From Dimorphilus gyrociliatus (taxonomy: Eukaryota; Annelida; Polychaeta; Dinophilidae), in contig CAJFCJ010000019.1 of assembly GCA_904063045.1 (NCBI GenBank), positions 62,001 to 126,000 of the forward strand: a stretch of DNA of 64,000 nt. The letters run 5' to 3'. A program made the translations under genes and the position numbers. Below, piece after piece: positions 34,524 through 45,217 of the stretch (positions within the stretch are counted from its first letter, which is position 1; each line of letters begins with the position of its first letter). Below the pieces are notes generated by a model. The model did no database searches. It saw only the letters and a list, made by a program, of their open reading frames with translations, and was not told the DNA's origin.

Positions 34524-35042
34524 GTTCGGTTTCGCAATTGACTTCGTATAGGAATGTTCTGATTGGTGAAAAAGCCAAACTATTTTGTTTATTTATTGGT
34601 CATGCATTACGGTTGTTTATTTTTGGGCTGAATCGTTTATATGGAATGCAATGTTGTTGTATAATGCACTGTTTTTACAAGGACATTGAACTGAATGATT
34701 GAAAACTGTATGTTAGCTGAAAGCGTTTGACCTAAACTCTTTGAGATAGTTGTCCCAATGTTGCCCTTTGACCTTCACTTTTTTTAAAACACGAAACTAA
34801 TTGCTAACGACGCTACTCTAAAAAGATTATCGTTTTTTTAAAAGTGACGATGGTACTGCATGTATAATGTAAAATGTAGTTGTGTTGTTTTTCTAAGTAG
34901 ATATAATAAATAATATCTATACGTATCTAAACATGTACACCTTGTTTTTTATGTGCTATATAATTAAAAATGATTATTCGACATTTTATTTAGGCAATTC
35001 ATATACAATTAACATATACATGTATATTATGTATATATATAT

Positions 35043-35075
<33 letters not shown>

Positions 35076-35781
35076 TCATATCTTTTGTATATGATGTCTT
35101 CTTTCATATTCTGTTCCGTAAGTAGATTCAAATTGTATATTGCCATTAAACATTTGAAGCTTGAAATAACCAGGAAATTCAAATGTTCGTTGTTTTTCTT
35201 GATGCAGTGAATGAGCTAGCCTTTAGTCTGTTTGGTCAGTGAATGCAGGGTAAATACTGTATTTATAAATTTGTAATTTTTCGTCAGTGCACTTCATTAC
35301 ATGCGAAAAAAAAATTTGCTGCGGAAATACGACTAATACATGTTCTTTTTTGGAACAAGTCAATAACTCTTTTATGCTAGGGATTACCAAATAAATGCAT
35401 TTACGATCTGTAAATGTCTTAAGAGAAATTTCAAATAACTAGTAATACTTATACTACAGAATATACAGGCAATTTCGCACTTTACAAATTCATAACTTGC
35501 TTACACGGAAATAAATATCCGGCTTTTGTGAGGTCTTGTTCGTAAGAATAATATGAGTGCACTATAAATAGACATGATGAAAAAGACATTATGAGACAGA
35601 ACGGAAGAGGATGGGGCATTTAGAAGAAAATATGGAAGTCCCTGCTGACGGTGTATTCTAGGCTTACCCTGTTTGTATATTTGATCATATGAGAAAGAAT
35701 GGTTGAGGTATAAAAACATTTTATTAATTATTGAGATCATTTACATTAACGAAATCAAATGTTTAAGATATATACACTTTA
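34524..35781. other. PPP2R5E 3' UTR and intergenic DNA with a TA microsatellite
   Basis: A canonical AATAAA lies at 34905-34910, about 380 bases after the PPP2R5E stop. An imperfect TA/TAAA microsatellite occupies about 35031-35076. Small frames here (34520-34702, 35501-35740) have no supporting features. Confidence 0.6.
35031..35076. repeat. TA-rich microsatellite
   Basis: Runs of (TA)n interrupted by AAATA units; a simple sequence repeat. Confidence 0.85.
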
Positions 35782-36408
35782 ATGGTGTTATAATATTTGA
35801 AAATTATTTTTAAAAATTAATTATAAGTGCTAGATAAATTAGAATTGGACTTATTTACATGCAATTCATTATTTTCGTTCAACAGGAACTTAAAAGAGAG
35901 TTTCGACAACATATGAAATCGTAAGTATATATTTCTAAACTATTGCAAGGAGTTCTATAAATGAATTTTACTATACAGTGTAGCAGGATTGCATTGTATA
36001 ATCATATGTGACCGAGAAGGTGTTCCGATATTAAAAGGTTTCTCTTTTTTTTATTATGATCAAATGTTTTTACTTTGGCAATTTTAGTGAGTGACAAAAC
36101 ATTGGATGACGAGAGCGAACATGCTCATTTTTTGTCCACGTTTTCCTTGGCAATAGAACAGGCTTCTAAACTAGGATTATCATCTAATAAAAAAATGTTG
36201 ATTGAATATGGTTCTAAGCAAGTGAGAAATATTTAATAACATCTGAAAATATTTGCAAAAGATACTTTTATTGCAGATTATATCTATTAGTTGTAATTCA
36301 TCAATCTTGGTACTTATAGCAGATTCTAGCAGCAATTCTGGACATATTCTGAACATGGAGGAAGAACTTAAACCGTATTTGGCAAAAGTACAGGAAGCCA
36401 TTGTGTAA
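35782..36408 (+). CDS. LAMTOR3: Ragulator complex protein LAMTOR3 (MP1)
   Basis: Roadblock-fold subunit of the lysosomal Ragulator that recruits Rag GTPases and mTORC1 and scaffolds MEK1-ERK. Exons 35886-35920, 35979-36037, 36088-36221 and 36277-36408 encode ELKREFRQHMKSVAGLHCII, then CDREGVPILKVSDKTLDDES, FLSTFSLAIEQASKLGLSSN, KKMLIEYGSKQIISISCNSS and a helical tail ending LAKVQEAIV. This parallels human DLKRFLYKKLPSVEGLHAIV, VSDRDGVPVIK, FLSTFALATDQGSKLGLSKN. The first coding exon is inferred to be only the ATG at 35782-35784, directly followed by a GT donor; this gives 363 bases and 120 aa (human 124). An alternative start is the Met inside the second exon. Polyadenylation signal AATAAA at 36495-36500. 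Confidence 0.9.
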
Positions 36409-37026
36409 AATTGTTAAAAAATTCAATTAGCTTTTAAAAGAAACTCTTGTAAAGAAAAAAGATATTTAAAAAAAGGGAAGAAACAATTTTCTAGAATAAA
36501 TGAATCAATACTATACGACTTTGTTCCTATTTACATTTATGTTTTGAATCACGTGAGTTGTTACTAAACTTGTTATTTGAAAATTTTATCTCATATAATT
36601 AATATACATTATTCATAGCAATAAAAAAATATGGAAATTAAAATTTTAATGGATAGATAAAGAATGTTCCTTAAAGAATTAACAACCCATCCATTATTTA
36701 TATTCTTAATCCTAAATGGATAATAGTGTCTCTAAGAGGTTGCTTAAAAACTTATTAAAATCTTGGGTTCTAAGGTTTTTGTCTATTTTTTTTTTCTTTT
36801 TCTTAAGTTATGCATACTTAAATACATCTTCTAATCGCTAAGAACATCTGTTTTTGGCGAGTATAGTTCTCTTTTTTGACGTGTTCTTCGATATCTTATT
36901 CTTGATAAGTGTAATATATTTGATTGACATAGAAAAAATCCATTTTCTTCAAAAAAAAATAAACTCACTCAAACATTCGCGAAATGTTTGAATCTTAAAG
37001 CGTAATTAAAGCGAAGTTATTCAGTT
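36409..37026. other. LAMTOR3 3' UTR and intergenic spacer
   Basis: Contains AATAAA at 36495-36500. The rest is AT-rich without visible genes up to the next ATG at 37027. Confidence 0.6.
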
Positions 37027-40000
37027 ATGTCTGTCAGAAGTCTTAATAGAAAATTCTTACTCATTTATACCATTATATGCTTTACAATAGTCTTTTCAGT
37101 TAGCGGAAAATTATCAGTAAGTCCTAATTTCATGCGGTTTTTTTATTTCCGCTTTTGACAATTTTTTAGAAACAATTACAAAATTCTGTTGATAAATATA
37201 AAGAAGAATTACCAGAATGCTCTATCAAGGAGTATGATAATCAAATAATAGATAAATGGCTTTCTTTTAATAAAGTAAGTCGCAAAGAATATAGTATATG
37301 GAATTTACAGAGCTAAACATATATTATTAATCTAGATTAAAGCTGCTTTATCGTGTCTTATTAAAAGATTAGAAGAGTTTCCGCGCGAAGGTGTATCCTG
37401 GGTAAAGTTATGCGAAGGTTTCAGACGGCTAGATGAAGATGTAAATGTTATAGATAGTTGTTTTAAACATGCTTCAAAATATGAGAAAGTTAATCTTCAA
37501 GGATGGCATTTTCTTGGACCTTTCGTAATAGGAAAGACAGAAATCGATGGAGATAGTATTTTTAGTTTTGGAAATATAACCGAAATATTAAGATCACGCT
37601 ATACGAAGAAAGAATTTTTTAGTGAATTGGTAATGAAAGGAACTGTATCGTGGAAACATATAGGACAATCGAAGGAAGGATATATCCAAATAATACCGAG
37701 CGTATTATGGAATGATTTAGTGAATACATTAGGTTCAATGGGCGTCACTGAATGGCAGGGTATGTTAGTCGGACATATACTGGTGGCTTCTGACAAGAAA
37801 ATTGTTCAAATGAGGTGTACTGGAGTCCATACAGTATACATTAATAATATACCTGTTGCAAACGATTTATATCATCGCCAGCAGTATTGGTTTAACGTAC
37901 CAGTTAAAAGAGGAATCAATCATATACTACTACGAGTAAGATCCAAAGTGAGATTTGATACGCAATGCATCGTTAGGATTTTAAACGAAGCCTCGCTGAT
38001 TGCATATCCACCTCATTTCTTACCTGACCTTCTTGACGGACACATCCTAAATGGTTATATACCATTGCCTGTTATTTACCCATCACAAGAAAAGTCAATC
38101 AGTATAGGAAAAATAAAGCTGAAAATCATAAAACAATCTTACGGTCGTCCTCTAACAATATCAATAAGAAATCAATTTTCTATAGTTGGAGGCCAAATTA
38201 CAACGTTACAGTTAATCGTTAAAACGAAAGATGGTAATAGAGTTGCTGAGGATTGCAGTAAAGGGAATTTAAAATTGACTATCAAAATAGCCGATCAGAC
38301 TTTAAATTTAGAATTGCTATGTCGAAATTTGGATCAGTCATTTGTCTTTACATTTGTAGACCACGATGATTCTATACAGCAAGCAGCCGCAATAGTACCA
38401 TTAAACAATTGCGGCCTTTGCTCTATTGTTCTAACTCTCCATGGAACGACTGTTCCTCCCCGTAATCATGCAGACAGCTACAAGCGAGGAGATGGTAAAG
38501 GAGATTTTATTTTTGGTATCGAAAACAGCTTCATTTTGGCTCCATCTAGGTTACTTTTTATTAGCTGCGCTCCTTCATGCTTTTAAAACGTTCCCATCAT
38601 TTTAGACATGGAGCACATAATTGGGAAGGACCTGGCTCTTTGACAGCCCTGACATCTCTAAGTGAATTTGAGAAACTTATTAAAACTTTGGATTTTATAC
38701 ATGACAAAGCTTCCTCAGAACATGTTATATATGCGGGTAATAAAACAGGGCGTGGGCGGGGGAGTGTGTTTATCTAAGTTTTAATCGTGATACATTCATT
38801 TTAATTCAATATCAGGTCATTCAATGGGTGGTCATGGAGCTTGGCACTTAGCCACTCATTATCCCGATAAAGCTCTTGGGGTGATCGCACTTGCAGGTTG
38901 GATTTCCAAGGAATCCTACGGTGATAGCAACTTATTTTTTGTGTGGGTTTGAGGAGTTTCTCTAATAAAGAGAACGTTTTAACTAATCGTTATATTATAA
39001 CAGTCACGACCAATCGCTAGATTTTACTGATCCTATAACCAAATACTTTCTTGAAGCGTCTATTGCAGAAAACAACGTGAATCGATTGGTTTCGAATTTA
39101 CACGTATGTATTATCTATTATTATTTTATACTATTATTCAAATTTAATCCCTTTTAAACATAAAAGGATATACCCATAATGGTAAGAGTTGGTAGCTCTG
39201 ACAGAACGGTTCATCCTTTTTTCTCTAGGAAAATGTTGAGATTGCTGAAACAACATTTATTAAATGTCACTTACTCAGAAATAAAGGGAAAAGAACATTG
39301 GTGGTGGGATACTTGGTGAGAACTTTATCCTATTATCTTCTTTTATATCACTGCTTTATTAAATAACTTTTCTTTTTAGGGAAACCAATGATGGTGGGGC
39401 AACAAATGACGAAGAGTTGAGGAAATTTACAATAGCAGCAGCATCTCTAGATGATATTAAGTGTGATAGTAATAAATGCAATAACGAAATGCCTCATTCT
39501 CTCTATCGCAAACAAACACAAACAAAGTTTCAAATAGTAGTAATTAATCCAGCTGGTTCAGGACCTGTTAATGGGCTGCATGTTCTTCGTCAAATTATAC
39601 CCATGAGAGAAACCATTATAAAAGTATTGTATAGCATACTCATTTGTTTAATAATCTTTATTAAAGCTGTCTTTTAAAATTTTAGGTTGAGAAACATGAA
39701 ACTTTTACCAATATTTCAACAAAAAATGCTGAAAAGTTGAGGTTTTCTGATGAATATTTTCATCATATATTGTACTTGGACGGTAATGAAGTTTTCACTG
39801 AAACACTGGATACAATCAAAATTAAGGACTTCTGTTTTATTGATGGTTGTATTTATTGTTTAGGACAAAAATCACGCGTCTCTTCTTTCAACTTGTTAAT
39901 TTTGCAGGAAAGTGGGAGAGATGTTTGAACGATGCTGATAAAAGAAATTTAAACACACTAGGTCCAGCTAGAAGAGTTGCGGAGCACAAGTTTGCAATTG

Positions 40001-40992
40001 TCTTGGGTAATATTGTTTGAAAATCAGAGGAACTCTGTCCGCTAATATCTTTTGATATTTAAGGAACTCTAAGCGACTCGGAAACGTTATCCCTCTTTCA
40101 ACATATGGGAGTTTACCTGGCAAATCAATTCTTTTTAACATCCGATTCTTATGTACCAATTATAAAGGATACAGATGTGAACAACTATGAAGGTTTTATA
40201 TACAAATTGATTTTGCATTTTACAAGCAACTAATAACAATCGATTTCCATTTCAATTAAGATTATAATCTTATCCTTATCGGGTCACCTAATAAAAATAG
40301 AGTAGCAAAATCTTTATCCAGTACTATACCGATTAAATTTACAGAAACAGGTTTAGTAGTTTCTTATACTTGAAATTTTTTCCCAGTAAAATAACTAACA
40401 TAAATTTAATTTTCGCTGCAAAACAGGAATAATTAAACTTGGTTCTTGTCAATGGTCGGATGCTGGTGTACTATCTTTAGCTCCAATATCAAACAAAGTG
40501 AGTACATTGCTCTAAATTTGGAGTTTTAATCATCTTAAAGTATATATACAGTATATATTAGTTTATATTGCATGTGTATAAAAAGAGATTATTTTTTATT
40601 TATTATTTTAATTGTAACTGTTTAATAATTGGATAAAAATTCTATCACGCCCCAAACACTAGCATGGACTAAATAATAGATTAGCGTTATTGCTTTACGC
40701 TACTAATATGGAAAGATTGCTTGACATTTTAAGTTTGGCATCACCTACTATACCTCCCATGGCAAGATCACCTGTAAGTGTTATTAATATTTCTCTTTGT
40801 ATTACTAATTTTACGTTTCTTTCTCATTCCTTAACCGTGATTGTATAGTTTTCAAATCTGATACCTGACTTTATCATTACAAATCGAGACTTTCGTTCAA
40901 CTGGCCATGGTAGTTATGATTGTACAGGATTTTGGGATAACGACTGGCGTTTTAGATCTCATCTTGTTTCATGTTCACATTGCACAACTTAA
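37027..40992 (+). CDS. Secreted alpha/beta-hydrolase, prolyl-oligopeptidase (S9)-like, 987 aa
   Basis: Fifteen exons (37027-37116, 37170-37274, 37336-38549, 38606-38736, 38816-38942, 39004-39103, 39167-39315, 39380-39623, 39686-39845, 39908-40006, 40064-40192, 40261-40350, 40427-40497, 40663-40773, 40849-40992) total 2964 bases. A hydrophobic start (KFLLIYTIICFTIVFSVSG) is a signal peptide or anchor. About 470 residues of beta-rich N-terminal region follow, including a glycosidase-accessory-like stretch (GWHFLGPFVIGKTEIDG; HTVYINNIPVANDLYHRQQY). The catalytic region has the nucleophile elbow GHSMGGHGAWHLATHYPD (Ser516), an acid loop RVGSSDRTVHPF (Asp601) and KGKEHWWWDT (His633), a plausible triad in the S9/esterase order. 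A conserved C-terminal domain ends with PPMARSPFSNLIPDFIITN and GFWDNDWRF. Substrate unknown; peptidase or esterase cannot be told apart. Introns are mostly 53-80 bases. No operon-like neighbours. Confidence 0.85.
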
Positions 40993-41721
40993 TTTACGGA
41001 AATTTCGCTTTTCATTAATTTAAATTAAACTTGTATAAAGTTCATCTTTTTAGAAAATTAAAATGCTTTTAACAATGAAATAAAATACCCAAATGCCTTG
41101 TCTATTTGTGGGATTTGCTTTTAATAATGGAATCATTCATCATTATTGCATTCAAAGGAATACTTTAAAGTCTTTTTTTCACTGTAAAAATCATTAGAAA
41201 AGATAAAAATGTTCTTTTAATAGGTTTAAATTTTTGTTCTTAATAGTTTAGAAATTAGAAACATTTCTCTTCTTGCTTCTTTTGTCTTAAATATTTCTTC
41301 GAGGATTATTTAAAGGATTTTATGTAAAATGACAATAATGCTCTTGATATTTTTTTGTCACGAATCCTTTATATTTATTGAATTATCTTTCTCGTACATT
41401 TTCTTATGTTCTTTAATCCACTATACATTAGAAAATCTTCTGATGAATTATGCCTTATTCTTCGCAGTTTTCCTTTTTAACTCTCTGATTTCAATTAAAA
41501 ACAATTTCTTCCTTTGATTATTAAATAGGTCATGAATAGCCGAAGATGCTTTTTATGTTATTACACAGTATATCTTTTATAAAGGTTATTATTGTAATTG
41601 TATTTTGGATAAAAGAGTTTAAAGAAATGTTTAAGGCGTGTCATTTCTCAAACACTTTTACACCGCACAGTCCTGACCTCTACTGCAAATGTAAACTGTA
41701 CTAGGCGCCCTGACTTCAAAC
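40993..41721. other. Intergenic spacer
   Basis: AT-rich. A hydrophobic 62-codon frame at 41329-41517 is AT-driven and not supported as a gene. No other element seen. Confidence 0.5.
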
Positions 41722-44700
41722 ATGAAGCTCTTCTTCATCCTTTTGTTCCATTCATGTATCCCGACAATTACGTCATGTAATGGATCTTCTAATTCAAATT
41801 TGTAAGTCTCTCATTTGTGAATGAGATTGTTATTTTGAATAGGAAAAATAACATTGCTTTTAAATATTTGTAAATGTAGGTTTTTAATTGAAAATGTATT
41901 ACACTTTTCAACCATAGAAATATGTCGTATGAAAAGAAGATTATTTTGGATTTATTGGCAAATTACAAACTTGTAGGACTCAATGGGCGACCTGTAATTA
42001 ATGATAGTACAGCTACAATTGTAGAATTAGGACTTGGATTGGTACAAATTGACCTTGATGAAAAGAATAGAGTACTGACTACCAGTATGTGGGTTAAGCA
42101 CGTAAGTAAACTAAATTAGGTATATTAAAGTAGTTTTTAGCTTTCTTTGAAAATGTTTAAAAGCTTATTCCTTTAAAAAAAAATATTTGAAAATTTGTTA
42201 GAAATGGCAAGATGAATATCTTAGATGGTCCCCAGAAGACTATGGAGGTTTAGTTAAAATAAGAATAAATCCAAAGTTTGTATGGAAACCAGATATAATG
42301 CTCTATAATACGTGAGTTTAACCATTCAATACTTTTAATAGTTAAAAAAACTTGTATGAAAAAACCAATAGAGCTGCAGTAAAAATTGACGAAAGAGAAG
42401 CTTTAATGGTTGTCACACATACTGGGAAAGTTCAATGGCTGCCTCATCAAATTTTTAAATCGTCCTGCTCAGTTGATGTTCGATCTTTTCCTTTTGACGA
42501 ACAACACTGTCAATTATGGTTTGGCTCTTGGACATACTTTAACAGTGAAATTGACGCTCGTTTATTTAAGAAGGCGAAAGGAATTGACCTAAGGGCCTTT
42601 CAAACCGATTATAAAGAGAGTTGTCCGTGGGAGATTGCTAATACAACAGCGAAAAAATTGTTTTTTCCCTCTCAAAAAGATGCTTTTGGAGTGTTAACGT
42701 TTTCATTAAGCTTGAAGAGGAAATTTGTGTTTACATCCTATGTTCTAACGTTGCCTTGCGTATTTTTGGCGGCCCTTTCTTTATTAGTTTTCCTCCTACC
42801 ACCAGATAGACCAGATAGAACATCATTAGCTATGTCTACTTTTTCTTCATTCTTAGTTCTACTACTAATACTAGTAGAAGCTGCACCACCAACTGCCTCC
42901 AACATACCACTATTAGGTAAGTTATCAATAACAAGATATAAAGATTTACAGCATACTATACATACGATACACAGTTGGCAAAAAATTATAGATACTCTGA
43001 ATTGCGTGTAGAATGGTTGTTTCTATTATTACAGGAGATGGCATAATAATTATCTATTATTTACAGTAAATCTCTATTGCATGAAAAATAAATTCCTATG
43101 ATGCTTATAAAGTTTTAATCAACATTCTTATATAAAAATGTGGAAAAAATTGCACATACACCATAATATATTATCATCATTTCGTCCTTCAATTAATTCT
43201 ATCATATAGTGAAAGATGAAGTAATAATATACTGTATAAGAGTTTCAAAAATGATACCCCCCTTTTAAAACTATAATATCCGTCATTCTTAACTGATCAA
43301 CATATTCTATAGTTTTTAATGTAATTATTTTATACCTGGAAAATATCTTTGAAAACATGGATAAGAATGTTAAGTAGTATAGATAGTTTTGATTAAATCT
43401 CCCTTAAAAGATTTATTATTTTTATGTCAACTAAGCAAAAAACAATTAAGTGTTTGATAAACAATCTTTTAATGAAATATATTATTCATAAGAAATTTTT
43501 CCACCATTTTTATACAGTCGCGATATTAAGTGATTATAAGAAGAGTAAAAATGTCTAAAAATCGAAATATTTTGATTTAGGAATAAAGTGTATGGTTGTG
43601 AATATTTTTTTGTATAGGATAGATGACTTGTGAAACATGATGGAAAATTTCAGATAAATATCTATATTTTAAGAATCAATTTATCTTTCTTTTTTACCAT
43701 ACTATGAATTTAGACAGCTATTAAGTAATTATAACATCATCATTATGACCTCATAATTATTAAAAAATGTATCAGCTGTCTTTAGAAATCTGCAAAGATA
43801 TCCTGTTCCACTTAAGCAGGCCAAAATTGACCATTCAAGGCATAACAGCAAAATTTAATTGCAGCCCAGTTACAGTGCAGAATATAAAGAATCAGTTCAA
43901 GCAATTTAGAACAATAAATGACCTGCATATGTCTGGTAGACCACATAAAATCGCCAGGAGAAATTTGAAAGAGCTGTGGGAAATTTTTGAGAAGGAATTT
44001 TTCAAAATATCAAATTTTGAGATACAGGGATTGTATGCCTCTATTGAAAGGAGGCTAAATGCAGTAAGAAAGGCAAAAGGCATACATACCAAGTATTAAA
44101 TTTGAAAATTTTATCATTTACAATCATTTGCCTATCTAAAAATGTATAAGTAAAATAAAAAAAGTACTTTTGATGGACCTGATTGATTTGTTATAATTAC
44201 TTAATAGCGGTCTAAATTCATAGTATTGTAAAAAAAAGAATGAAAAACTGATGATTAAAATATAGATATTTTAAAAAATTTTGCCTAAGTCATCTCTCTT
44301 ACAGAAAAAATTATTCCTAACCATAAACTTCATTTGTAAATCAAGATATTTGGAATTTTAGATATTTTTACTCTTGTTATAATTACTTAATAGCGCGACT
44401 GTATAGTGATATAGTTGACCTGAATTTTACAAATATATAAGCAACATTAGAATTTTTTTCTTCCCATTGCTGTGATTTACTACACATAAGACAACTATTA
44501 TATCATCTTTTCTCTCTAATAACAGAAACAAGCATGATATACAGAATTTTAGTGTTTTTAGGATATATATTATATTATATATAAAATTTATACTTATATT
44601 TTTACATTGTGTCAATGATACGACCATAATTCCCCTTGTTTAGGAATTTATTACTGTTTTAACATGGTAATTATTGTCCTCTCACTCTTCCTTTCTACAA

Positions 44701-45199
44701 TTGTTGTTAATATTAGTAGAGCTGGTGGCAATGGTATTCCGGTCCCGTACTGGTTACAAAAGGTATTTTATTATTTTCGGAACTATAAGTCTATTTATGT
44801 GTTTTAATGTGAAATTATTAAATAATTTAATTAATGATTAGTATTTAATTTTTTATTTCCCTAATGCAGATTACATCTTCTTCGTTAATAAAGATTTTCT
44901 TTATTCGACCTATTTCGCTGTCGAACAGCGAAAATAAATATTATTTTTACGAAGTCAATGAGAGATTTAGGGAAATTTTCTCGAAAAAAGAAGGTTTCCA
45001 ACAAAATTTACCTGAAACGGCAAATCTTTTTGAATTATTGGAGAACAAATTAAACCGAGAAGAACGACTAGTTCGCTTGAATACTCAATGGATAGTCGCT
45101 GCTCGAATTTTGGATAGATTGTTTTTTGTAATATATTTCTTGGCAATTTCGTTATCACTATTGTTACTATTTCCACGACCAAACTCAAATTTTATTTAG
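41722..45199 (+). CDS. Cys-loop ligand-gated ion channel subunit, nicotinic acetylcholine receptor type
   Basis: Plasma-membrane pentameric channel subunit of 455 aa. Six exons: 41722-41801, 41918-42101, 42202-42311, 42372-42916, 44644-44762 and 44870-45199 (1368 bases). Signal peptide MKLFFILLFHSCIPTITSC. Ligand-domain hallmarks: RWSPEDYGGLVKIRI, VWKPDIMLYNT, Trp147, and the 13-residue Cys loop between Cys157 and Cys171 (SVDVRSFPFDEQH). Loop C has a single Cys (209) and no vicinal pair, so it is a non-alpha type subunit. M1 includes TSYVLTLPCVFLAALSLLVF, M2 starts TSLAMSTFSSFLVLLLILVE, M3 starts YYCFNMVIIVLSLFL, and M4 is near the C-terminus. Pore positions are unusual: -1' Asp273 rather than Glu, 9' Ser283 rather than Leu. 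Intron 4 is 1727 bases, by far the longest in the gene, because it contains a transposon. The M3-M4 loop is short. Confidence 0.92.
43515..43735 (+). repeat. Left terminal inverted repeat of the Tc1-like element
   Basis: Its reverse complement aligns along its length with 44188-44401, best in the outer 60 bases and in the inner 38 bases (43698-43735). Confidence 0.85.
43767..44099 (+). pseudogene. Internally deleted Tc1 transposase: DNA-binding domain fused to C-terminal tail
   Basis: An intact 110-codon frame. Residues 1 to about 65 match a Tc1 paired-type helix-turn-helix region (LTIQGITAKFNCSPVTVQNI, then a linker ending in the GRPRK-like SGRPHKIARR). Residues from about 69 on match the extreme C-terminus of full-length Tc1 transposases (ELWEIFEKEFFKISN; SIERRLNAVRKAKGIHTKY, compare SMPRRVQAVIKAKGGHTKY). 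The roughly 200-residue DDE/DDD catalytic domain between them is missing, yet the frame is preserved across the junction. It therefore cannot catalyse transposition but could in principle still bind the terminal repeats. Any expression is unknown. Confidence 0.8.
44188..44401 (-). repeat. Right terminal inverted repeat of the Tc1-like element
   Basis: Complement of 43515-43735. Contains TTGTTATAATTACTTAATAG twice, at the inner edge (about 44188) and near the outer end (about 44374). Confidence 0.85.
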
Positions 45200-45217
45200 A
45201 TAGATAATTTCGAAAAA

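Larger units (their letters stand above)
43515..44401. mobile_element. Tc1/mariner-like deletion derivative with long IR/DR terminal repeats
   Basis: 887 bases inserted in intron 4 of the Cys-loop gene. The ends are CAGTCGCG ... CGCGACTG, flanked by TATA on both sides, as expected for a TA target duplication. Inverted repeats extend about 215-220 bases each (43515-43735 and 44188-44401). Each arm holds two copies of a similar direct-repeat core. The left arm has ATTAAGTGATTATAAGAAGA near 43523 and ATTAAGTAATTATAACATCA near 43720; the right arm has the complements near 44190 and 44375. This is the IR/DR architecture of Sleeping Beauty-like Tc1 elements. Between the arms is a short frame (43767-44099) with transposase N- and C-termini but no catalytic core, so the copy is non-autonomous. 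Terminal similarity is still clear by eye, suggesting moderate age. Confidence 0.88.

Noticed and set aside
41329-41517. Hydrophobic 62-codon frame resembling a small membrane protein
   Set aside because: Leu/Phe/Ile bias is expected from T-rich DNA; no signal, splice or promoter support.
42352-42371. Apparent start of the receptor exon at MYEKTNRA
   Set aside because: These bases are intron read-through. Phase from the previous exon (AC) and the AG at 42370-42371 place the exon start at 42372, giving YNTAAVKIDE.
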